A stretch of DNA of 64,000 bases from Siniperca chuatsi (Eukaryota; Chordata; Actinopteri; Centrarchiformes; Sinipercidae). Made by a program: the position numbers and the translations under genes. Numbering within the stretch: the first letter of the stretch is position 1; every line of letters starts with the position of its first letter. Below are positions 20,890 to 34,079 of the stretch, piece after piece. The notes beneath the pieces are model-generated. The model was not told the DNA's origin and ran no database searches. It worked only from the letters and a program-made list of their open reading frames with translations. The DNA lies in the NCBI RefSeq assembly GCF_020085105.1, contig NC_058047.1, forward strand, positions 16,006,001 through 16,070,000, given 5' to 3'.

Positions 20890-23800
20890 CTAGCAGACAT
20901 TTTTGAAAAAAAGATTCTATCAAATATTTTTACCCTCTACCCTGCAAATGGTTAAGCTTTTCTTCTGATCTGGAGGATGTGATGTGATTCCTTCTAGGGC
21001 AGTTGCTAATTATTATTTTTTTAATTAAATCCTCAAGTGGGATTTCAGTCTTTGCTATATTTCCTTTGGGAAAAATGCTACTTCTGAGAGAATTTTTACA
21101 GTTGTATTTCCAGAGCAGAGCTAGGGAACTCATTTGCTTTGAGTGAAATTTAGCTGCCTATGTAAACCAGATTGTAGTGAACATGATCATTTTGACAGCT
21201 TTCTTAGTCTGGGGGATACACAGGAACACAAAGATAATCTCTTACCCAGACCAAATTAGATTAAAACCTCGCTGTACCTTCAGCTTTTAGTCCTAACATT
21301 AACTCTACGTGCCATCATGCAGTTCTGTTCATTGTTTTCATATGACATCCTTTGATCTTCAGTGTTGTGGAGGGTTATAAGTCACTGCTATATGTGTTCA
21401 AAGTGCCATGTCGTTGCCCTACACACCAGAGCCATATGGCCTACAATCAATAACACAAACCTCTTTTCTTGGACATATAGAACGATGGAGGTTACAAATG
21501 CTAAATGGCACCCATTTCACCAAATCTCACCAATCATCTCTCAGATTTGGCAGATCTGTCATCACATGATGGGGATAGGGGTCGCCTCTGCACACTGTCT
21601 GCATGTTTTTGAAAATCCTCTGCACACTGTGTGTGAATAGCTCCATTGACAAGTCATTTGGATTCATAACAAGGACAATTACACCTCATTACAAGTCTAT
21701 CTTATGTGCAGATTTAATGGTGGTAATTTTGTGTTGGTAACCCGAGCAACTCTGATTTGTTGGAGACGATATTTTATGTAAGGTCAGATAGATTGCAAAC
21801 AAAGCTGCATCACATTGAGCCTTTTTCTCTTGTCAAGTCAACAGGATATATGTCTGCATTTTCCTGCTCTGCATTTTGCCCATTTCCACTCTGTAAGATG
21901 TCACCACCTCAATTAAAATGCCTGAATTGCAATCAGCCTGATAACTCTGTTTTTGTGCACTTATTGTGGTCTGTTTTATATTGTGGGATGTCAGACGCAG
22001 GGCTGGATCCCCCTGGAGAGTCTCTGTGCTTCATTCAGGACATGTGCTTCACTTACAATGTGTCTTGGGCTTTTGGGTCCAGGGTGCTGATGAAAGGGTG
22101 CGATCACACTACAGTAGCTGTTCATTGTCCGTGGCAGCAGTCGGACAGCTCAGTACAGATAGTGGGATGCAGACCAGCATGCAGTGTTGCATTAATTTGG
22201 ACTGGCCTGCTCTCACACAGCAAAATTGATTACAGGAGCCTTGGGTGAGAAGGTAGGGGGTGGCTTATAAACAAGCTTGCATGTTGTGTATGCCTGCATG
22301 CGTACTGTACTGTATGTCTGTCTGTACATGTGGACCAGCAGCTCCGCTGTTCCAGGGCTGTCCTGGATGATGGATCCTCTCTGTTGCTGAGATGTGCTGA
22401 GGTTGCAGCTCCCCAAAGTAGTGCTTATCGCTTAGTATGCACCCCCCACAACTCACACATGCACACAGCTCTCAACACAGGTATTCAGGGGAGCCACCCT
22501 GGAGAATTCACTAGTGGGGACTGGTCAGGTGGGTCCTGTCAGACACATACTGACCAAGAGAAGATCAGACTTGTGAGATTTGTGAGTTTGCACCACAGCC
22601 TTTTACACTGATTTGATTTTAGATTGATTTACAGATAGTACCTCCCTAGCAGTGTGATAATCAGCTTGCAGAGTCTTTAAATTTGCTTGCTAAAGGTAAT
22701 CCATCACACTAAATATTTAGTCGCATTTAGTTTTTGTTACCGTATATTAAGTGTTTCTTGTTGGTGCATTTAAACACTCACACCTGAGACATAAGAAGCT
22801 GTATGCTGCAAATCATTGCACATGGATATGTTGTCAGAAAATGAAACCTGGAAGACATGTAACTAATCCTGGGTACTGTAAAAACTATTATTTCTTGCCT
22901 TTAAAAGGTTTCTTCTTTAATACTCAAGTAAAAGTTGGTGTACCTGAGACACACGAATGCCCTAACAAGAAAACTGATCAGAATATTTAGATCTTACAAC
23001 AGTGTTATGGCATAATGAAAATGTCATTTGACAAAAAAAGTCCCTGCAAGATGATTTTCATGATATATGTGATGTGTGAATTGCAACCATAAACTGAATG
23101 TGGATGCCTGGAAGGTAGGGAATCAAACTATACTGTAAAGGTATGAATTGGAAAATGGTTGGTAGTAATGTAAAGTATATCCCAATGTGATCAAATATGC
23201 GAACAAACAAACTAGTATGTACCTTTTTAACTACCACCCTCCCAAATAATCCCCTGATTTAAACCTAACCTTAACACTAATTCTAATGTCTAACCTCTAT
23301 ACTAGATGTAACTATAAACCTACTCTAGTCCCAGCCCTAAAACTAACCCCAGAAATAAACTATACTTACCTCATAGTTTACTATGTTTACCTCATATTAC
23401 TGACTAATAACATTTGGTTAAAATTCACTCACACACACTTGTTCACACGGTGTTTAAATGCTGACTGCATGAGTGGCAAGAATACACACATGTACATATG
23501 GGTAGCCAACAACTCTCTCATGTATGTCTTTTCCCAGACACACACACACACACATGCAGACGTGGTGTTAGGTCAAGTCCCAAGGAAGTAGGACAGAAGT
23601 GTCACATAGACTCTCTCACTTGACAGTTGAGTGCTGACATCCCGTTGTGGCCCGGGATTCAGGTTGGCAGCTGCAGCAGGCAAGCTGAGTGACAACAGCT
23701 CAAGAAGAAAGAACTTGAACAAAAAATCACACGTCATAAAATATGATCGATGTGGAAGCCATTCGCAAGAATTTGCTAAACATCTTAAAGGCTGTTAAAT

Positions 23801-26199
23801 GATGTTAAAAGCATTCACCTTTTTCTGGTGCCTTTTTAAAAATTAATTCAGAAACCAAACAACGATGAACAAAAAACAGTAGAAGAAACAAAACAGCATG
23901 AGGGCAAATATCATCGACTGTAAAAGCTTTCAGAGTGATGCCATTAAGGTAACTGACTGTGGTGTTCAGTTCCCCCCCACTTAAGGCTGTTTTATTCCAT
24001 GGCACTTACATTTATTGTTTATCTTTATATCACAAATGGAAATTTCCAACACATGTCAAGTGTCTCTCGCCTGTCAGCTGTCTTTTTATTTAACATCCGC
24101 CCCATTTCCTTTCTTCTTTGTCATCTGTCCGATGGCCCATTAACTATGCTGTCCTTGAGCTCCCCTGGCACCCGTTCTCGTTAAGGACGATTTAACCAGC
24201 ATCATCCTTTTCTTTAGTCCTCCTTCCATCTTATTATCTATTTTAATAGATTTGCTGTTGAGGCAAAACTATACAGGTTAACCGCATCCTTTGCTGTATC
24301 TGATTATATCAAATAGTAGAAGCAATATGGTGGCAGGCAACAATGCCCATCTTACTCCTGGGACAAAGTAAAAACGTATGCATCAGATGTTTTCAGATGG
24401 GCTTAATGCAACATGACATTGTTCTGACTTGATCTGAAGTTGAGCACTGGCTGCTACAACAACTCTCTGATGAGCCACAGTAAGTCTTTTGGAAAGAGCT
24501 AAAATGAAGGTCACCAAAGTGTCTCTGCGTGTATGTGTGTACAGTTGCTCACTCTGACCCAGATTTACCAGTGCAGTGAGGCACTGTGCCAACATGTCAG
24601 TTCATGGGAACACAGGAAAGAGCACACACACTCACATTCATACAGGCGGCCAGACAACAATGCGAGGAAAGGTCAGGAGGGTGTCCCGGTGGGAGAGGGA
24701 TTAATGCAGGACAATCGTGTGTGTCAGAGCGCTCACTGGAGCACTGCTTGGACAGAGGACTGATGGGATTCTTTCTCATCTTGGGTAGAGATTGGAAATG
24801 AGAGCCTGGGGTGTAAAAAACACAAAAAACAACATTCTGTCTTCTCTTTGAGGCATATGTGTTAATATTCCTTTGTAGTCTTTGTGTGTGTGTATCCCCA
24901 AACCAGGTACAGCATCACAGTGCCCTGACAACCTGCTGACCCCCACAGGATTTCAGCACTGTTGTATTCTTGTCTGGGCTTCTAACACAATCATATTTTG
25001 CATCCCATCTCACTGGATGCTGCTACCTTCCAGAGTCCACACGTCTTCTGAAAAATAATTGTTAAGCGCATGTAAACTATTTTAACAATTATACTTAAAA
25101 AAACACACAAACAAAAAACAACTATATATATATATATATACCACAAACAATTTGTGCTTTTTCCTTTACCGCCATTGGCTACATACTACCACAGCTAAGT
25201 GAGAAAATATGGTCTTTGTATTTTGGATGAACCAATCAAACCAATCCTTGCTGTAATGATAACTGTAACAGTGTTTTTATGTTTTCCTCAACATTGCAAT
25301 GTCTCCACAGTATCTCCATAATATGGCAAAAAGGTGGAATAGCTTATGTACCTTTGGCCGAGGACAGTTCAATAATAGATCTTTGAGGCTTTTGTTTGGG
25401 GATATTGCCTCACATTAAAATTCCATTTTTCTTTTAAAGGTTATCCTCTTCATCTTTTCATAAAGCTCCCCTTGTTATTGCAACTCTAACAGTGTTTGGG
25501 ATCTAATATTGAGGAGCTTTGTGTCTTCCTATGAAAGTCAGCGGTCAATATATCCATATCTCATTTTCATATATCGCTCCAGTCCCATAAGATAAGACAG
25601 CGATATCAAACAATGAGGGAGAGCCAACTTCGGACATGTGTTATGAAAAAATCACTTTACCTTTAATAAAAATGAGAGGGAAGTAGATAGAGAAGTGTGG
25701 TCAGTGAGAAAGAGAGAGACAGAAAGGGTGATGAGGCTGAAGGGCTGACAGGCAGACAGACAATGTTTAGCATTGTAAATGAGTGGCAAGGCAGGCGGCA
25801 AATTTATGGAGGGTCAGGTGTGCCTGTTCAGCAGTAATAGGCAATGCGAGTGCTCTAACCAGCTCCCTGTCTCACCCAACCATGCATGTCCAGAGACCAG
25901 CAGGACATGGCGAACGTGCTGGAACTCCCAGGCCCAACATTACAGCAGAAACGTGGGATGATGGCTCTTACAGTATGGCTGTGTTGGACACAGCTCTGTG
26001 TGTCTGCATGTGTTGGTGCTGATAAATACTCACTCAGGCTGGCTCACACTCAGCGCAGTCATTGACGGGTTACCCCAGGTCATCAAACAGACTCCTCTTT
26101 CTCACATATTCACTTCAGTTCCCTCAATGTACAATGGTTCTTCCTTTCTGCCATTCTGTCTCTGTCTGTCTGTTACTTTCAATTACATTTTCAATTAAA
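20890..26199. other. Gene-free intergenic stretch
   Basis: No gene recognised. Open frames up to 163 codons (for example 21757-22248) have no family motif and no flanking splice structure. A short (TA)n lies at about 25122-25140, and a CTAACC-rich remnant near 23260-23350. Confidence 0.45.
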
Positions 26200-26573
26200 G
26201 GGGGACTGCGCAGATTTTACACATCAAAGTCTGTTAACAGGTCTTGGGAAGTACTACTGCATATGTGAAGAAAGTTGTATAAAGCCTCCAGAGGGAGCTG
26301 CACAAAATCTGATAAATTGCCTCAAGTGATGTCACTTGAGTCAGCGTCAGTTGGAGATGAAGACTACAAGTTTGAAAATGAAAAAAAATCTGGAGATGTG
26401 GAGTTAGAAAGAAGTGAGCTTACCAGACCTCCTCATCTCTGCTTGAAGCCAGCAGCTCGAGGCATTAGCGAATCTCAAACCGAACTTTCAGTGGTCGAGT
26501 TGCATTATGGGCAATGTAGGCACCAGGTTTTGACAACGAAAAAGAAGGTGTGTAATAAAAACAATATCTGATT

Positions 26574-26577
<4 letters not shown>
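26200..26577 (+). repeat. Dispersed repeat, copy A
   Basis: This segment matches copy B at about 33040-33510 in the same orientation. Shared blocks include CTGCATATGTGAA, GATAAATTGCCTCAAGTGAT, GACCTC..CTCATCTCTGCTTGA and GTTGCATTATGGGCAATGTA. An apparent open frame inside (26275-26571) is a by-product. The copy is cut off by a (TA)n array. I regard it as a short non-autonomous fish repeat of unknown class. Confidence 0.7.

Positions 26578-26651
<74 letters not shown>
26578..26651. repeat. (TA)n microsatellite
   Basis: 74 bp of TA dinucleotide directly at the 3' edge of dispersed repeat copy A. Confidence 0.95.
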
Positions 26652-26654
<3 letters not shown>

Positions 26655-29639
26655 TCCAATAAGTAAATCACATATCCAATAAGTAAATCATCAAATCAGC
26701 AGTTTCTGCAAATATCAGCAATATAAACAATGTAAAGGCATATATAGAAGCAAATCTCCATTGCTCTCTCTCTCTCTTGTTCAGTTAAAATTAATATTCA
26801 AGTTTACTCTTGGCATGAAACTGTGGAAAAGAAATGCAGCTTAGCCAACATTATTAAGGGAGACTACTTCTTGGCTCCCATCCTTTCATATACTTTGAAG
26901 TAAACTCAAATGAGTAAACCTAAAACTACCATTCCCCTGCCAATAGCTAATCAGCTTGTTCTTTATTAACCCAATTAACTGCATGTGTAGTGCACTGCAT
27001 GCTGTTTCTGATGCTGATGCCATCTGACCATCCCCTTCCCCACAACCACCAGTATCATGACTGTAATGACGACCAAATTAAACTTCTTCTATAAAATCTT
27101 CTATTTACTAATGAAGTATTGAAAGCTTTGTTGCTAAAGCAGTCAAAATAATCAAATCTCTCATTTGAAATAATGAATGTATAATACTAGTTGGAACAAA
27201 TACTGTATGTAGGAGAACAAATGTGTGTGTGTAGAGAGAGGCACCACTATATCCAGTACATATACTGTACATAGTATAATGTAAATGCACAAATATAATC
27301 TATACCTACATTTTGAAATTTTTCTCAATATTTACATTTCTTGCATCTAAGATAAGTTACCATACAAAGATTGCTGCTTCTTTCACAGTACACATTTTCC
27401 CACCCACTAATACCTGAATCTTTTCTTTCTGATCATTTTTATGCTTTCCCATCCTTTTGAATCACATACATTAGCCAGTTCCTAACTATTTCAATTCCAT
27501 TATCACCACTCTCCTTCCCCTTCACCCTCTTTTTCTAAATCTAATCTCCTGTCCACCCAACACACCATCAGCAAGCCCATCCTAATTGCAGGGAGCAGAT
27601 TCTTTATGAGAATGGCAATTCTGCTGAGAGGAGGAAAAACAATGGAAGCAAATGCTGTTTCTATTGATCAGCCAGTGTCTCTGTCCTCCCTCCAGCCGGC
27701 TGTGTTTACTGTTCCTGTTCAGAGGTCTGATATGTCATAAGATTTAGTGGCCTGGGTGCCCATATCAGCCTCTGCAGGAAGAATATCAGTAGACAAGCAG
27801 AGGAAAGCGTGGCTGTAAATACAGGCTGCTCTCCTAACACGGCTTCATAAGTTGTCTGGAGGCGCGTCAAACATGGCCATTAACTTCTGGCCCACACAGT
27901 GCAGACAACACAGGTGGGAGTATATCATAGGAGTCAAATTAAAGTGTGTGGTGACAAAGTTGAGATGAACAGGTGGAGAAGAGAAGAGGTGTGTTAGCCA
28001 GATTTCGCAAGGAACATGAAATAAATAAAATGACTAATTTTCAGTGAGTATACCATGACTCATATATGTTTTCCTATATACCCTCTCTTTTCATGGGCCC
28101 TGTGGGTAGACACAGCTAATCTATAGTAGTAAATCAGAATGGGGCTGGGGCCAAAGGACAGGTGGAGTAAGCTACAGGTACTGCCCTGCAAGTCTGCTTT
28201 ACCTCCACAGCCTATCAATAACTTTAATGATGATGGAGGACCAGTTAGATTAACTTTCCACACTGTTACCATGTCCTATCAGTCATGGAGGCCAGTGGGC
28301 TGGGAAAACGAATTCTAGCTTGTCCACGGCTTGCATTTTCATAGGAGAAATTACAAACTGCTAATCATTAAAAAGAGGATCTTCTGACTGGCCTCAGAAA
28401 TCAGAGGTCAATCCAGGAGAGCCTTAATCCATAGGAGTGAAGGTAGAAGTTATAGGTAATGTCTATGTGTGTATCCCTTCCTTCACTCTCCTGCTGCCTG
28501 CTAGCCTAGTGTGTGTCCGCACACTATGGCTGGTTTGCTCTTCTCTCTCCATCAGCATGACAGGTGGATGAGGTTGTGAATAAAGAGTTCCGTCATCTCA
28601 TCAATAGTTATCAAGGTCAGGGTCAGAGACCGACAGGTAAGGTGATTTATTACTGGAGGCAGAAGGTGAAGCGTGAAAGAAAGAAAGTGGGGAAAGGTGA
28701 GGGCATACAACAAGGAGGAATAAGAAGAGGAACATACACCTACACATGACACAGGCCACTTGGAAATGGCTTTGGCAGATGTGTAGGCCTACACACTGTT
28801 TGATGTTCCTCCATGCACTTAACTTCAGCTGTAAGTCAGATGTTCAGAGATACAGAGAGAGAGGTCACATGTTTGGATGATTTTGAGTCCACTAATCAAG
28901 TATGTTCAACATGTCCACCTTGCCCAAATTATCAGCAATCCTTAAACAGCACAAGTCTTCTCATTAAAGATTAGCAATGTTAGATTATGTGAGGATTTGG
29001 GACTTGGATGATCTGTGATAAGTCATGAATCAGCATTGCTAATTAGCCCTTTTTCATATGGCTTTCTTTATTGCATAACTGTTTGTAATTAACTTTAAGC
29101 ACTCAATTTATTGATTGAAGATTTATAATTAGCCTGCAGAACCTTGCAACCTAAGTCACATTAATATATTGTAACTTGTGTGTTCCTCAGCTCACAGTAT
29201 TTCCAATCCCCTGTCAAATTATACAAGTGTCAGGCTGACATAGTTAATCCACCACAATGTCCTCATGAGAATCCTCCACAGGCTAATCGTACTTCAAAGA
29301 ATAATTGCAGTCATTTAAAAGCAATGCGTGAATGGTATTTGATAATATGAAATCATTTTCCCCACAGACTCTTATTTCCCAGTGATCCTCCACGCTACTT
29401 TTTGCCAGTGGCAAGGACTCTGCAGATTGCTCATGAATGTTTATATTACTATAAGATTGGGGTCCTGTCCCTTTATGTAACACCTATATGGTGACCCCTG
29501 TTTTTTTCTTTAGGCACCAGTAGGTAATAATGAGATTAAGTTAAATCAAACATGTGTTTTTTAACTCAAACGTCAAATTTTCATGAAACATCGGTAGCTT
29601 GCAATGTTGAATTTCAGGTCGAGAAAGCTATGTGTTGTT
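26652..29639. other. Gene-free intergenic stretch
   Basis: No gene seen. The part at about 28970-29170 is AT-rich with several TAATTA/CTAATTAG-like homeodomain motifs and is free of obvious repeats, so it is a candidate conserved noncoding element; only comparison with other fish could tell. Confidence 0.35.
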
Positions 29640-30165
29640 CAGCAAGAGTCAGCCACAGCACTTAGGCACAGCTGTACTTTGCTTATTAGTATGCATGCTA
29701 ACATTCTCACAGTAGCAATGCTAACATGCTGATATTAGCAGGTATAATGTTTACCACGTTCACCAGTCTTATTCTGGCGTGTTATCATGCTAATATTTGC
29801 TAATTAGCAGTAAACACAAGATGAGGCTGATGGAAATGTAATTAGTTTTGCAGGTATTTGGTCATAAACCAAAGCACTGGACAAATTAAAATTTTGACCT
29901 GATGATGGTGCTAGATGAAATGTCACCAAAGTTATTACAATTCATCCTGAGGGGGACATGAATGTCTGAACCAAATTTCATAGCCATTCATCCAGTAGTT
30001 ATCGAGACATTTCACTCAAACCTACAAATGTGCACCTCATGGTGGTGCTAAAGGAGAAGTAAGCAGATCACCAAAGACATTTGGATTCATCCTCTGGGGA
30101 CCATGAATGTCTGTACTAAATTCCATGGCAATCCATCCAATAGTTGTGCTGAAAGTTAAGGACTA
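29640..30165. repeat. Dispersed fish repeat (GCTAACATGCT ... CATCCAATAGTTG type)
   Basis: The block includes GCTAACATGCTGATATTAGC, TTTGGTCATAAACCAAAGCA, TGACCTGATGATGGTGCTAG and GCAATCCATCCAATAGTTG, with an internal partial duplication of the GGGGACCATGAATGTCTG segment. I recognise it as a common interspersed repeat of spiny-rayed fish; the class is not assigned. Confidence 0.6.
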
Positions 30166-33039
30166 GACCTGTTTTATTTATTGCATCTATTTACCTGTTC
30201 ATCAGTTTTTCTTCTTCCTCACTTTACTTCTCCATCTTGTATGCTCCCTCTTTCTCCCACTGTCTCTCACACCTATGCATAATTTTTTCTCTCTCTCTCT
30301 GCATCCATCTACCCATTCATCCATCCTTACAAAGGCCAATCAGGTGACTAGAGAGATGTTTACTAAGGAGCAGCTTGTGGCTCCATAAAAGGCGTGACAC
30401 AGAGTCAGGGTTGTCGGGCCTGGAGTGACGGATTGTACCAGGCCTGCCTGGTGGAATAAATAGAGGCATTAGAAGCTCTGCAGCTGGCCCATGCTACTGC
30501 TGATGCTTACTGGCCTATGAAATGTGCAGCATGGTAGTGTCCTGGGCCTCACCACAGTGTGATGAATGACTTATATTCTTCCAGAAAGCATATTAAAGTC
30601 AGATTGCATGATGGATAGCAGGCAGAAGACAGTAGGAGAGGAGGAGAGAAAGATAGAAGGAGGAGGATTAAGGAAGTGGGGGAGAGGGCTTTTGATAAAA
30701 TATGTAAAGGGAGGAAATTAAATCCCAGACAAAAATATCAAAACGCCCCCCCCCACCTAAGATTTCTAGTGATTGATGAAGAAAGCAGAGGCAATTTTTA
30801 ATTTTTAATGAGTCCTCTTCAGGCTCCAACACAATGTCTGGTCTTTGTATGCCTCTTAGTTTCAGCAGAAAGGTTCTTGTGCACTTGCTTCACTTAACAC
30901 AGTTCAGGTGTGCTCCCAAAGGCAATATTCAGATTTCACACATGAACCATAAATCTCTGAATGACTGCCTCTCATTCACAGCTTTCCTCAGGTAACCATG
31001 CACTGTTTACCCTCTGGTAGAATTAAACTCAACTAAACTTCAGGTGCCAGTGAAAATTTTCTAAATCTATCGACAAACTACAATCGACAAACAAAACAGT
31101 TATTATGTTCTTTAAAATTCCTTCAACTCGACTGAAGACGGTCCCACTTCACATTGAAGCTTATGTGGAGTATGACGCATTCAGGTACAGATTTTAACAG
31201 CTTCCACTCCGTCTCTCCTTCGAAATGCTTATTTGCTTTCTTGCTTATTGTGAGATGATGTTGATACCACTCTCATGTTTGTACGCTAAATATAAAACTA
31301 CAGCCAGCAGTTGGTTAGCTTAGCTTAGCATAAAGACCGGAAACAGCTAGCCTAGCTCTGTCCAAAAGTTCACTGAATTACACAATTTATCTTGTTTGTT
31401 TAGAGTCTGTTGTCATCGTACGGTTGTAAGGCAACAAGTGGACACCTGGCCAAGAAATAGTCTACCATAAACCACAAGCATCCATTCATCATTTTTACAC
31501 TCTGTTTTTGCACAGATTAAACAAACGAGATACAATAAGTTATTGTTATTCATTTGAAGATGTCATTTTATAACTAAATACCACTGGGTGCCAACCACAC
31601 CTTTTCAACACTAAATATGGGCTTTTCTCATCCTGTGTGAATTGTAGAGTTCCCTCCTGACATGAATCACTACAGGCACAGATGAGTCAGACTACACACA
31701 GAGGAAGACACTTAAAAAGTTTGTTGGGAAGTTCTTTCAGACTCTGAGTACTGAGTAATTATTCCTGTTCTCCACTCCACCATCACTTAATTTTTGAACA
31801 TGGTCATAATTACATGAAAATTTTCATTTTCATTAGTTAGCTGTCAGTAATTGCTTTTTCACTGTGCTGATGTGATGTCAGTGTAATGAGTGGACGCTGA
31901 AGCAGACCTGTGCTCCACTCCAGTGTCAGCGGGCATCCAATGACCAATTGGCAGAAGGGCTCAATAAGTCAATCACTTAGCTGATCTTCATTGGTATAGT
32001 AGTAACTCTGTGTGGCATTTAAGCTTCAATATCTCGAGGTGTCTCATGGATCAGAGAAGATTGATCTCTGACCTCATCTATTTAATCACAGTTTGAGGGA
32101 TGGTATTGACTTACTGGCTTTGAAGTGGAGAGGTGAAGTGTTAAACAGGTCACAGCCAGTCCCCATGAGAAAATACAACAATTGTTGAAAAGAGTCATAG
32201 GTATGTGCGTGTGTTTGTATAAGCATATCTTGTAAAAAATGCAAATGAAAAATTTGAAAGTGATGCATTGCAGCAACATGGCTGGTTGCCTTTCTGGCAA
32301 GACTTATCCTTCATTTGTTATTAATATATTTATTATTTGTTTCATTAATTTATAGAGATGATCAATCACTGTAGCCAGAATTAATCCTCTGGCGATGCTA
32401 ATCGTGTGGAGAAAATTTGAAATGGTGCATCATCAGTCAACTGGCTCCATCAGACTCTGTTATCTGAACCAAGTGTCCTCTCATTTTAATTTAATTCAGT
32501 CCCCCCTCCTCTCATTCCTCCCACTCTCTCTCTCCCTCTCTCTCACTTGCTCTCGCTCTTGTTCTCCGAGAAGGAAAATTACACCGTGAGTAGCAGTACA
32601 AAATGATTTTGGCAGCCTGGTCTGACAAACTCCTCCAATCACTGTCTGTTTCTTCAACATGCTCAGACCTTTACAGCTTTACACTTAATTTCCAAAGCTG
32701 ATATCAAACAGTCATCAATCATGTGGCTTTAAGTTTTGGAGTAATAAATGTTCCCAGGCTCAGGATCACATCAAGCAGATAAAAAGTCTGTCATCGGGAA
32801 CTTGTTTTCTCACTCTACACAAGGACTGTTTACTACTGTTGAACATCCATGCATAATTAAAGCTCTAATGAATAACTAAGATCTTGCATTTAACCACACA
32901 CACTCTCCCTGGGGACAGAAAACAAATTCTCACAATGCTCTTACCAAGGTCAAAGGTGGAGCTAATGTCTCATTAAAAACTCATTTTCCCATCATGGGTG
33001 AATGGGGAGCCTCAAGCTATTGATCTGCAATTGTCACAT
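30166..33039. other. Gene-free intergenic stretch
   Basis: No gene or strong repeat is recognised. Contains pyrimidine-rich tracts near 30230-30300 and 32500-32560 and a C-run near 30746. Confidence 0.4.
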
Positions 33040-33510
33040 CTTGGGGAGTACTGCTGCATATGTGAAACTAGTTGTATAAAGCCTTTTGTGCCTCCAGACT
33101 GAACTGTGGGAACTCTGATAAATTGCCTCAAGTGATGTCACTTGAGTCAGCATCGGTTGGGGCTGAAGACTACATGTGTGAAAATGAAAAAAATCTAGAG
33201 GTGTGGAGTTAGAAGGATGTGATGTTACCAGACCTCTGTAGCCAGCTCCTCATCTCTGCTTGAGGCTAGCAGCTTAAGGCTGGCTACTTTAGCTGCTACT
33301 ACGATAACACACCGGATTGTCAGGACTCAAGTTGCATTATGGGCAATGTAGGCACCAGGTTTTAACAACGAAGAAGAATGCGTGGAATGAAAAAGACGAT
33401 ATCTTTGGTTCTGCTGCATCGATTTTGATCATTGTTTTTTTCGTTCATTGTGAGTCCGACAGTGTTCAAGTTTAAAAACAATGGAGAAAATGGGCTTATG
33501 TGGTGCACAA
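33040..33510 (+). repeat. Dispersed repeat, copy B
   Basis: Same family and orientation as copy A about 6.8 kb upstream, and extends further at the 3' side (GACGATATCTTTGGTTCTGC and on). Both copies carry the 20-bp near-palindrome CTCAAGTGATGTCACTTGAG (33127-33146 here; 26321-26340 in copy A). Confidence 0.7.
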
Positions 33511-33591
33511 AATCAAAAACACAAATTGTATTACGTTATATAATAATTACATTGTTGCTTAGTTATTCTGAAGCCCTGTAGTGGACTACAC

Positions 33592-33606
33592 GCACACACA
33601 CACACA

Positions 33607-33653
<47 letters not shown>

Positions 33654-33783
33654 TGCATGCTAAGACATTGGAGCTACCTGGCCACACACTTTAAAGTAAT
33701 TAAACATACCAGACCCAGAATATGAAATGGACTGTGAAGTGTGGATCAGCAAGAAGTAGCTGGTTGGGGACCGATAGGTGAAG

Positions 33784-33823
<40 letters not shown>

Positions 33824-34036
33824 CAGGGACTGGGAGGGTGTGTGAGCTTGCCTGGTGGTGGCACTGGGATGATCCAGGGTGAAGTTGTGATACTGTATGA
33901 TGAATGTTGCTCCATAACCAGTACTGAGGGGGAACAATTAAACCCTTTTCACCGATCACCTCCCCTGCAGCCTGTACGAAACCACCGGGGAAACGTAGCC
34001 TCTGCCCTCAGCAGAGGACACACAAAGACACATACG

Positions 34037-34078
<42 letters not shown>
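33592..34078. repeat. Cluster of opposed CA and TG microsatellites
   Basis: A (CA)n tract at 33592-33654 is followed by (TG)n at 33785-33820 and (CA)n at 34040-34078. Neighbouring tracts are complementary and could pair within one strand. A shorter CA run is at 34363-34385. No gene is present between 33511 and about 37560. Confidence 0.9.

Positions 34079-34079
<1 letters not shown>

Noticed and set aside
21757..22248. 163-codon open frame in the intergenic region
   Set aside because: No recognisable domain, no splice or promoter context, and composition like the surrounding noncoding DNA.
26275..26571. 98-codon open frame
   Set aside because: Lies wholly inside dispersed repeat copy A; copy B does not keep the frame.
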